From contig JAPKDK010000003.1 in the NCBI GenBank assembly GCA_028872645.1, positions 1-37,209 on the forward strand: 37,209 nucleotides of DNA, read 5' to 3'. Every line of letters starts with the position of its first letter. The stretch's first letter is position 1. A program made the position numbers and the translations under genes. Under the pieces are notes generated by a model. That model searched no databases. It worked only from the letters and a program-made list of their open reading frames with translations, and was not told where the DNA came from. Positions 16,104 to 23,178 of the stretch are shown here, in pieces. The DNA comes from Verrucomicrobiota bacterium. Lineage in GTDB: Bacteria > Verrucomicrobiota > Verrucomicrobiia > Limisphaerales > UBA1100.

Positions 16104-17018
16104 TTATTTTTTGAAAAATGGGAATAGTGTTTTTAACTCCGCTTCGCTCGGGCGGCGGCCATATTCGCAAAGTTCAAATGCCTCGGCAGTTTTCACAGCC
16201 TTGCCTTTCTCCGGGCCATACCATTTCACCAGTGACTTGCGGAAGCGATCAGCAATGCGGCCATTACGACCAGTCCAATTAGCCTTGAGGATTTCCTTGC
16301 GCGCCACGGGATCGTGAGCCTTGCTTCGAATAAGTGTCTGCGCCGAGCCATTTGCGCCACCCTCGTAAACTTGTGATTCCAGTGCATCGAGCGCATGCAC
16401 TTTTTCATCGAACACATCGTCGATAGAAATCGCGATGTCTGCCTGGAAAGGATAGGGGCGAGTAAAGCGATCGGGGAAATACATAAAGACAGGCATCCGC
16501 TTCACCGGCGGCGTATCGGGCACATAAAACGGAACGCCCACCATGAAGGCCGCATCGCGAATGAGCAGTCCGGCGTTGCGGTGATCCGGATGATAATCAT
16601 GCGGGCGATGAGTGAAAACAAGGTCTGCCTGCCATTCGCGAATTAGTCGTGCAATAGTTTTGCGATTAGCGAGCGTGGGCATGATTTCGCCATCGTGAAT
16701 ATCCAACACTAGCGACTCCACTCCCATGCGCTTGGCTGCTTCCTTTGATTCAGCGGTGCGGCGCTTCGCCAACGGACCGCCGGCCATTTTCCAGTGACCA
16801 ATGTCGCCGTTGGTCACAGACACAAGCTTAACCTTGTGTCCGAGCTGCGCCCACTTGATAGCACAACCGCCCAACTGAAACTCCGCATCATCCGGATGCG
16901 CGCCAAAGGCAATAATGCGCAGCACGCGCTTGGGCTGTGCTGCGGCGTCCGCGAGGGAAACCAAAAGCGAGAGGCACAACAGGGCGGCAAGAATACGATT
17001 CATTTTCATACGATTCAT
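16104..17018 (-). CDS. Secreted PIG-L (LmbE) family deacetylase
   Basis: The 304-residue protein has a signal peptide after a short charged start (several possible ATGs at 17018, 17009 and 17003; the first overlaps the sulfatase stop as ATGA and is chosen). The zinc site is intact: AHPDDAE (His41, Asp43, Asp44) and the third ligand in HRPHDYHPDHRNAG. PIG-L enzymes remove N-acetyl groups from GlcNAc-containing conjugates or related amides. Sitting between a sulfatase and two esterases in a tight operon, it suggests work on a sulfated, acetylated amino-sugar polymer, which is an inference. The C-terminus (residues 230-300) is ordinary for the secreted subgroup. Confidence 0.92.
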   Translation of the reverse strand: MNRMKMNRILAALLCLSLLVSLADAAAQPKRVLRIIAFGAHPDDAEFQLGGCAIKWAQLGHKVKLVSVTNGDIGHWKMAGGPLAKRRTAESKEAAKRMGVESLVLDIHDGEIMPTLANRKTIARLIREWQADLVFTHRPHDYHPDHRNAGLLIRDAAFMVGVPFYVPDTPPVKRMPVFMYFPDRFTRPYPFQADIAISIDDVFDEKVHALDALESQVYEGGANGSAQTLIRSKAHDPVARKEILKANWTGRNGRIADRFRKSLVKWYGPEKGKAVKTAEAFELCEYGRRPSEAELKTLFPFFKK

Positions 17019-18610
17019 TTTTTATTTTTGTTCTTCTTTGATTTGTTTGATGGCTTGGGTAACACGTTGGCGCGCTTGGCCCAGGCCTCCCACATAGCCT
17101 TTAGTTCCTGTGCCTTGTCGGCGCGTTGATTAATGAGATTCACCCTCTCGGTGCGATCTGTCTTTAGATTGTATAGCTCCCACTCCTGCTTGCGAAAACG
17201 CGCGTTTGCAACGAGCTTCCAATCGCCTGAACGTACCGCGCGGTTGCCCACGTGTTCCCAGTAGATTCCTGCACGATCAAGCGGCTCATCAGTAAACGTC
17301 GGCACCAAACTGCGCCCTTCCAATGGCTTAATGACGTGATCCTTGAATTTTTTTGGATAGGCCGCTCCAGATACATCCACGCACGTGGCCATAACATCAA
17401 TCACATGGCCCGGTTGATGACGTAATTTGTTCTTTTCCTCAATCCCATCTGGCCAATGAGCGATGAGTGGAGAAGCAATGCCTCCCTCATGATTATCCTT
17501 CTTGAAAAACTGGAATGGCGTGTTGCTCGCGTTGGCCCAGCAGAGACCGTAGCTAGCAAAGGAACTGTCGGTGCCAATCTTGCCACCCTTTTTTCGCTCG
17601 AAACCGAACAGGCCAGATTCATCGCACCCGCCATTATCTGCCAAAAACAAAACTAGCGTATTGTCGCGCTGACCATGTTCATCTAATGTAACCAGAATGC
17701 GACCAATACTTTGGTCCATGCTATCTATCATTGCTGCATAAATCGCCATCCGCTCGTCCATCTCCTTTTTCTTCGATTCATTAAGCGAACTCCAAGCCGG
17801 TGCCTTGTTATGGCGGCCACTAATCGGCCAGCGTTGATCGACAATGCCCATCTCTAACTGGCGCGCATGACGTTCAACACGCAGATTGTCCCAGCCTTTC
17901 AGGTATTTGCCTCGATATTTTTCAATGTCCTTCTCGAGTGCATGCAGCGGCCAGTGAGGTGAGGTGAAGGGTACATATAGAAAGAATGGCTGTTCCTTTT
18001 TCTCAACCAAGTGTTCGCCAATAAACTTCGCGGCGTATTTCCCAATTTCAGTAGTGTAATAAAAATATTTCGGAAACTCCGTGATGGGATCGTTTCCAAG
18101 CGTAAGTGTATTTGGAGTATAAAAACTACCTGCACCAGCAATGGTACCAAAGAAGCGATCAAACCCACGCTGCCGTGGCCAGTTTTCCTTGGAGCCGCCG
18201 GCGAGTTTGTTTTTGTTCTCGGTCAAATGCCACTTGCCGGTCATGAAGGTCGCGTACCCTGCGCCCTTCAGCACCTCGGCAATGGTCACGCACTCTTTAG
18301 TAATGTGGCCGACATAACCGGGCGTGGACGTTGGGTTGGTCATCGCACCCACACCTGCCTGATGCGCATAAAGACCGGTCATTAAAGAAGCCCGTGTGGG
18401 GCAGCAGCGCGCCGTGTTATAAAACTGCGTGTAACGCAAACCGTTGGCCGCCAGTTTGTCGAGATTGGGAGTCTGTATTTCGCCGCCGTAGCAACCAATG
18501 TCCGAAAACCCCATATCATCGGCCATCACCAAAATAATATTCGGCCGCACGGCATCTTTGGCAGACGCGGTGACTGCCAACAAAATAAATAGTGCAAACA
18601 AGTGTTTCAT
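17015..18610 (-). CDS. Secreted S1-family sulfatase
   Basis: I start at MKHLFALFIL (531 residues) because it opens the signal peptide (1-17); the frame extends to 18643 but an extra 11 residues would precede the signal. The metal motif is NIILVMADDMG (Asp31, Asp32) and the signature C69-C-P-T-R73 follows in TARCCPTRASLMTGL; Cys69 is the predicted formylglycine. LFLADNGGCDESG carries the second metal segment. It resembles arylsulfatases with the HQAGVG segment. The C-terminal about 15 residues are a lysine/asparagine-rich tail (SNKSKKNKNKK). It is the first gene of the five-gene operon; a dispersed repeat lies upstream. Confidence 0.92.
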   Translation of the reverse strand: MKHLFALFILLAVTASAKDAVRPNIILVMADDMGFSDIGCYGGEIQTPNLDKLAANGLRYTQFYNTARCCPTRASLMTGLYAHQAGVGAMTNPTSTPGYVGHITKECVTIAEVLKGAGYATFMTGKWHLTENKNKLAGGSKENWPRQRGFDRFFGTIAGAGSFYTPNTLTLGNDPITEFPKYFYYTTEIGKYAAKFIGEHLVEKKEQPFFLYVPFTSPHWPLHALEKDIEKYRGKYLKGWDNLRVERHARQLEMGIVDQRWPISGRHNKAPAWSSLNESKKKEMDERMAIYAAMIDSMDQSIGRILVTLDEHGQRDNTLVLFLADNGGCDESGLFGFERKKGGKIGTDSSFASYGLCWANASNTPFQFFKKDNHEGGIASPLIAHWPDGIEEKNKLRHQPGHVIDVMATCVDVSGAAYPKKFKDHVIKPLEGRSLVPTFTDEPLDRAGIYWEHVGNRAVRSGDWKLVANARFRKQEWELYNLKTDRTERVNLINQRADKAQELKAMWEAWAKRANVLPKPSNKSKKNKNKK

Positions 18611-18657
18611 GCGGGAAATAAATTTACTGTGTTCTTCACGCAACGGGAAGTCATTTT

Positions 18658-18747
18658 ATGAACCGCCAAGGCGCAAGGATACCAAGTTATTTGCACAAAA
18701 AAGCGAGACGAAGCCCGCTGTGAAACTCTGTGCCTCCGTGGTGAAAA
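18658..18747. repeat. Dispersed intergenic repeat element
   Basis: The gap between the sulfatase and the Pro/Gly-rich protein starts with TGAACCGCCAAGGCGCAAGG (18658 on) and ends with ACTCTGTGCCTCCGTGGTGA (18725-18744), which matches the right arm of the palindrome at 10866-10885 with one change. No coding is seen. The two ends probably belong to the same family of scattered intergenic elements. Confidence 0.65.
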
Positions 18748-19824
18748 TTAGTTCACCGGCTTTTTGGATGCCGCGCGGATAGCGTCATGATGGCGGGACA
18801 TATAATAGAAGCTCTGCTTGCTGCTGCGTTCGCCGAGGCAGAATTGGAACTCGATGCGATAACCGCCCTTCGGCCACGACGGGCCTACGAGCGCGAGCGC
18901 GTTGACCGTGGTGCTAATGCTCTGGCCGGGCTTGAGCGTCACGGCCTCGGTCGGGCGTAATAAACCAATCGAGCCGGGCACAGTATAGGATTTGCCTTGG
19001 CACATGATCACGAGACTCTCTTTCCAAAGAATACGTTTACCTGCTTGGCGCAGGGCATCCACGGTCACAGGTTTGGCGGTGGGATTAGTGATCGTGATTT
19101 TATATTGACCGTCACCATCGGGATTGGTCCATTTGATAGCTTTGGTCGGCGGCACTTTTTCCACTGTGTAATTCACCACACCACCTGCCAGCAACGCGGG
19201 CCGACCGGTCACGGAACACATGTGTTTGGCGTCCGTTTCCTGCGCTTTGGGCCAAGCGCGTTTTTTTTGTGCGGCCCATGGAGAAGTAAGTTTGCCGTTC
19301 ACATTTTTCCAGCCCATCGGCAGTTCGCACGCAAGCTTGATGGCGGCAAGCTTCTTGGCGTCCACCGCTTCCACGGCCTCGATGCGAAGACTGCCGCGCA
19401 CTTTGGAAATAGCCACGATCACTTTGCCTTTGGGATAAGCCGGCTTTTGCATTTGGCGGGCGGAATGGTTGGCCGTCAGGTTAGCGCCCGGCTTGATGTC
19501 ACCGCGCAACACGCCATCGATATCCAGTGTGAGGGTGTGGTTGAAAATGGGTGGCAACGATCGGGAAGTCGGCCCTTGTTTGATGTTGGCAACAGTGCCA
19601 GTGACAACAATTTGTTTCTCTGCCCAGTTCACAGCCTGTGGCTTGACTGGCCCACGACCAGGGAAGCGCCCCGGCAATCCACCAGGCAAACGACCCGGCA
19701 ACGGACGCACTCCCGGCTGAATGGCCGGACGCGGCGTAGGCCGGACTTGGGGAGGGTCTACCGCAAAACCACCAAGCGGCAGGCAGAGGATTAACACTGA
19801 GGGGATGAGCTTATGCGTATTCAT
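18748..19824 (-). CDS. Secreted Pro/Gly/Arg-rich protein of unknown function
   Basis: I do not recognise this protein. From the ATG at 19824 it has 358 residues (a GTG two codons upstream is an alternative). It begins with a signal peptide (to about 22), followed by a low-complexity stretch of Pro, Arg and Gly (residues 25-60, with units such as PGRLPGG, LPGRFPG). Two folded-looking regions follow. The first (65-150) contains IVVTGTVANIKQG and TLTLDIDGVLRGDIK, like an OB-type or metallo-inhibitor-like beta domain. The C-terminal 140 residues include YKITITNPTAKPVTV and LKPGQSISTTVNAL, typical of an immunoglobulin-like or CARDB-type beta-sandwich. Probable envelope or extracellular protein. 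Flanked by the repeat on one side and 248 empty bases on the other. Confidence 0.75.
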   Translation of the reverse strand: MNTHKLIPSVLILCLPLGGFAVDPPQVRPTPRPAIQPGVRPLPGRLPGGLPGRFPGRGPVKPQAVNWAEKQIVVTGTVANIKQGPTSRSLPPIFNHTLTLDIDGVLRGDIKPGANLTANHSARQMQKPAYPKGKVIVAISKVRGSLRIEAVEAVDAKKLAAIKLACELPMGWKNVNGKLTSPWAAQKKRAWPKAQETDAKHMCSVTGRPALLAGGVVNYTVEKVPPTKAIKWTNPDGDGQYKITITNPTAKPVTVDALRQAGKRILWKESLVIMCQGKSYTVPGSIGLLRPTEAVTLKPGQSISTTVNALALVGPSWPKGGYRIEFQFCLGERSSKQSFYYMSRHHDAIRAASKKPVN

Positions 19825-20072
19825 TTTCACAGGATGTCAGACGGGGATTCTACAAGATCGACCCAAATTTTAAAGGGGTTTTTTTGAACACAGATAAGCA
19901 GGAGATTCAGGGTCTATATTAAGATTTATCGTGGATATCCATTTTCATTTCTTCTCAAGAATTAGTGTCACAATCTTATTCATGGAAGCGGTCAGTAGCT
20001 TAAATCAAATTTCCTAAATGATGAAAAGTCTTTGCTGGCAGGGGTTCCACAGAATACTATCAGCGCTCTTAC
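19825..20072. other. Divergent intergenic region, nothing recognised
   Basis: The 248 bases separate the divergently transcribed Pro/Gly-rich protein and the alcohol dehydrogenase. The region is A/T-rich compared with the flanking genes and must hold both promoters, but I see no convincing promoter boxes, operator palindrome, RNA gene or ORF. Confidence 0.5.
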
Positions 20073-21113
20073 ATGAAGGCACTGCTGCTCGAAGAATACA
20101 AGAAACTGACCGTTACTGATATGCCCGAACCGGAGTTTGGTGAGCACGACGTGCTGATTCAGATCAAGGCATGCGGTATTTGTGGCAGCGATATCCATGG
20201 TTTTGATGGCTCCAGCGGGCGGCGCATCCCTCCACTTATCATGGGCCACGAGGCGAGCGGTGTAGTGGCCAACACTGGCAGTGCAGTCACCAAGGCAAAG
20301 AGTGGGGACCGCGTCACGTTTGACTCAATGGTGTCGTGTGGCCAATGCGGCTTTTGCGAACGTGGGCAAATGAATCTGTGCGATGAGCGCCGTGTCCTGG
20401 GCGTTTCCTGCGATGATTACCGGCAGCATGGTTGCTTCGCCGAGTACGCAGTTGTGCCCGAACACATTATTTACCCTATGCCAGATAACCTCGCCTTTGA
20501 GCACGCTGCAATGATCGAGCCAGTCTCCGTGGCAGTACATGCGGTGAAGCGCACCCCAATCACTGAAGGTGACACTGCTGTGGTGGTCGGTGCGGGCATG
20601 ATCGGACTGCTAGTTGTGCAGGCTTTAAAGGCTGCGGGTTGCGGTAAGGTTATTGCCGTCGACTTGGCTGAAGAGAAACTGTCATTGGCAAAAGATCTCG
20701 GTGCAGAAATCGGCATTAACCCCAATAGCACCGACGCCGTTCAGAGTATTCGAGAAGCAACTGGCGGCGATGGTGCTGACATCGCGATGGAAGTCGTAGG
20801 AGCAACGCCTACCGTGCAGACCGCTATTGAAGGCACTCGTAAGGGTGGATCTGTTACCCTCATTGGAAACCTTGCTTCCAAGGTTGATTTTCCGCTGCAA
20901 TCGGTTGTGACGCGCGAACTCACTATTTACGGCACCTGCGGTTCCAACGGCGAATACCTCGAATGCATTGATCTCCTTTCCCGCGGCGTCATCAAGGTCG
21001 ATCCTCTCATCAGTGCCAAGGCCACGTTGGACGAAGGCCCCGAATGGTTCGACCGTCTCTACGCCACCGAAGCCGGCTTGATGAAAGTAATTCTGCAGCC
21101 GACAGGACCCTAG
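20073..21113 (+). CDS. Zinc-dependent medium-chain alcohol/polyol dehydrogenase
   Basis: The 346-residue MDR-family protein has a catalytic zinc site at Cys37 (CGICGSD) with His59/Glu60 (MGHEASGV), a structural zinc site of four cysteines (Cys89, 92, 95, 103 in SCGQCGFCERGQMNLC) and a Rossmann loop GAGMIG (173-178), followed by Asp in IAVDLAEEK, which favours NAD(H). It most resembles sorbitol / galactitol-1-phosphate / threonine dehydrogenases. TIYGTCGSNGEYLECIDLL is a typical C-terminal segment. Probably oxidises a sugar alcohol or sugar phosphate in the cytoplasm. It is an isolated gene, followed immediately by a transporter fragment, which may once have supplied its substrate. Confidence 0.9.
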   Translation: MKALLLEEYKKLTVTDMPEPEFGEHDVLIQIKACGICGSDIHGFDGSSGRRIPPLIMGHEASGVVANTGSAVTKAKSGDRVTFDSMVSCGQCGFCERGQMNLCDERRVLGVSCDDYRQHGCFAEYAVVPEHIIYPMPDNLAFEHAAMIEPVSVAVHAVKRTPITEGDTAVVVGAGMIGLLVVQALKAAGCGKVIAVDLAEEKLSLAKDLGAEIGINPNSTDAVQSIREATGGDGADIAMEVVGATPTVQTAIEGTRKGGSVTLIGNLASKVDFPLQSVVTRELTIYGTCGSNGEYLECIDLLSRGVIKVDPLISAKATLDEGPEWFDRLYATEAGLMKVILQPTGP

Positions 21114-21119
21114 CTTTCT

Positions 21120-21409
21120 TTCATCTGGCGCCTTTAAGCGAGGTTGTGAATGAGCGCATACCAACAAATCTTCGGGCTACTTATCTTTCCGTTCAAAGTT
21201 TGGCAGGTCGATTGGCCTTTGCGACTTGCCTCTTAGCGCTGTCACTTGTCATTGGAGACGGCAATACTGACTGGAACTCCCTATCACTGATGGCGAAAAT
21301 ATTCTTCAGAGTTGGAACGGCAGGTTGGATGATTCTGATTCTCACCGCCCGATTTGTGAAAGAGAAGCCGCCAGATTTAAAATCATCTTATTCATCGACT
21401 GTACGATAA
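21120..21409 (+). pseudogene. C-terminal remnant of an MFS transporter
   Basis: From about 21125 the frame reads LSEVVNERIPTNLRATYLS, then VQSLAGRLAFATCLLAL and a final hydrophobic segment (VGTAGWMILILTA) ending RFVKEKP. The N-E-R-I-P-x-x-x-R-A-T-x-L-S-x-Q-S-L-x-x-R motif followed by two membrane spans is the loop and last helices of a major facilitator transporter. No start exists: the frame runs back into the alcohol dehydrogenase gene in another phase. The first about 300 residues are missing, so this is the tail of a deleted gene. Confidence 0.65.
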
Positions 21410-21429
21410 AAACCCTAAGGGGTTCCCGC

Positions 21430-21670
21430 GATTTTTTAATGAAAACCGCTTGCGCAGAACTGAATCTGCGCGTGGTTAGTGGAGAAGTATGCCAACATCA
21501 TGACCGGCGTAGGAAAGACTCATTCCGACCTCGCACGCGGATTTATTAAGGCTGCAATCATCAGCCACTAGTTGCCAATGACCGACCACAATTCCAAGGA
21601 CTCACACAAATAGTGGACAAAAAAATTCCTACTGGAGAAGACGATGCTGGAAATCCGGTTTAACGGCTGA
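21430..21670 (+). pseudogene. ychF: Frameshifted C-terminal (TGS domain) remnant of a YchF-type GTPase/ATPase
   Basis: Three short pieces in different frames follow the order of the YchF C-terminus. The first, TACAELNLR, corresponds to TAGEKEVRAW. The second, GVGKTHSDLARGFIKAAIIS (21509-21568), corresponds to the GxIHxDxxxGFIRAxxIS motif. The last coding bases, reading ED..D.LEIRFN (21637-21664), correspond to the terminal DGDVLEIRFN. Small deletions separate the frames. YchF is a universally conserved single-copy gene, so an intact copy is expected elsewhere in the genome. The remnant ends next to the DUF1501 stop. Confidence 0.5.
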
Positions 21671-21671
21671 C

Positions 21672-23147
21672 CTAAATAATTTGCTTAATCGGCTCTGCCC
21701 CTTCCACGCCAACTAATTTTTGGTCAAGGCCTCGGTAAAAATAGCTCAGCTCATTGGGGTCGAAGCCGAGTTGGGCCAAGACCGTTGCATGAAGATTTTT
21801 CACGTGGAATCGGTCTTCCACGGCAGCCGCACCGAGTTCGTCGGTCTTGCCAACGCTAATGCCGCCTTTGATGCCGCCGCCGGCCATCCACATTGTGAAA
21901 CCGTAGCTATTATGATCCCGGCCCGTACCTTTGGCATATTCGGCAGTGGGTTGGCGGCCAAATTCGCCACCCCAAACGATAAGCGTTTCATCCAGTAACC
22001 CTCGTTGTTCGAGGTCCTTCAATAAACCGGCAATCGGTTGATCGGTATTACCGGCATGGTAGTTATGGTTTTTCTCGAGGTCACCGTGGGCGTCCCAGTT
22101 CGCATCGTTGTGATTGCCGCCGCTGTAAATCTGGATAAACCGCACTCCGCGCTCCACAAGCCGACGTGCAAGTAAACATTTACGCCCGAAATCCTGCGTA
22201 CGTTTTTGGTCAAGGCCATAAAGTTTTTGGATGTGATCCGGTTCACTATCAAAATCCACCGCCTCAGGTGCACTCATTTGCATTTTATACGCGAGCTCAT
22301 AGCTGGCAATGCGGGCAGCAAGATTGGAGTTGTCCGTACGTGTGCTGAGATGGCGGTTGTTGAAGCGGCCCAACGCATCAAGCATCGTACGCTGTTCATC
22401 ACGCTCCATCCCTCGCGCGTTTTTCAAATCAAGAATCGGCGTGCCGCTAGCGTTTACAGTGACACCCTGATACGCGGCGGGCATATAGCCGCTCGTCCAA
22501 TTTTTCGCACCACTTATAGGGCCGCCGGTGGGGTCGAGCATTACGACATATCCGGGCAGGTTTTCATTTTCGCTGCCGAGGCCGTAATTCACCCACGAAC
22601 CCAACGAAGGTTTTCCGCTGAGCAAGTGACCCGAATTCATCATCAACATCGCCGAGCCATGGATAGGCGAATCGGCCGTCATCGAATGCAGGAAGGCAAT
22701 CTTGTCCGCTTGCTGGCCAACGTGCGGGAAAAGGTCACTTATCTGTTTACCACATTGACCGTATTTTTTAAAATTCCATTTCGGGCCGACCACACGGCCA
22801 CCTGTCTTTTTTCCGCCACGCCCAAAAGTTTTCACGTCAATCGTCTTACCGTCCAATGGATAGAGCTTGGGCTTGTAATCAAACGTGTCCATGTGGCTTG
22901 GTCCACCATACATAAACAGAAAAATCACATGCTTCGCTTTCGCTGGCAACGGCGGCTTCTTGGGCGCAAGCGGATTGGCCCACGGCGTCTTGCCGTCTGC
23001 TGCCATCGCTTGATTGGCGAGGAAACCATCCCCCGCCATCATTCCAGTGAGTGCTAAAGAAGAGAAGCCGCCACCAACTTGGTGTAAAAATTCTCGCCGC
23101 GAGGTCTGTCCGCAAAACGTGTTTGCTGGTTTGTCAATGTTCGCCAT
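21672..23147 (-). CDS. DUF1501 family protein with Tat signal
   Basis: The 491-residue protein starts with a twin-arginine signal (SRREFLHQVGGG, Arg17-Arg18), then the DUF1501 domain, a sulfatase/alkaline-phosphatase-fold family. Recognisable segments are HVIFLFMYGGPSHMDTFDYKP, IAFLHSMTADSPIHGSAMLMMNSG, QIYSGGNHNDANWDAHGD and TLIVWGGEFGRQPTAE ending in GRDHNSYGFTMWMAGGGI; His and Asp residues here form a probable bimetal site. No formylglycine motif is present. It pairs with the large PSCyt1/DUF1553 gene upstream (31-base gap), an arrangement repeated many times in planctomycete and verrucomicrobial genomes. Function is unknown; export through Tat implies a folded, metal- or cofactor-loaded enzyme in the periplasm. 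Confidence 0.93.
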   Translation of the reverse strand: MANIDKPANTFCGQTSRREFLHQVGGGFSSLALTGMMAGDGFLANQAMAADGKTPWANPLAPKKPPLPAKAKHVIFLFMYGGPSHMDTFDYKPKLYPLDGKTIDVKTFGRGGKKTGGRVVGPKWNFKKYGQCGKQISDLFPHVGQQADKIAFLHSMTADSPIHGSAMLMMNSGHLLSGKPSLGSWVNYGLGSENENLPGYVVMLDPTGGPISGAKNWTSGYMPAAYQGVTVNASGTPILDLKNARGMERDEQRTMLDALGRFNNRHLSTRTDNSNLAARIASYELAYKMQMSAPEAVDFDSEPDHIQKLYGLDQKRTQDFGRKCLLARRLVERGVRFIQIYSGGNHNDANWDAHGDLEKNHNYHAGNTDQPIAGLLKDLEQRGLLDETLIVWGGEFGRQPTAEYAKGTGRDHNSYGFTMWMAGGGIKGGISVGKTDELGAAAVEDRFHVKNLHATVLAQLGFDPNELSYFYRGLDQKLVGVEGAEPIKQII

Positions 23148-23178
23148 GAGTTTGTTTTAGTTTAAAGGTTTCAGTGGA

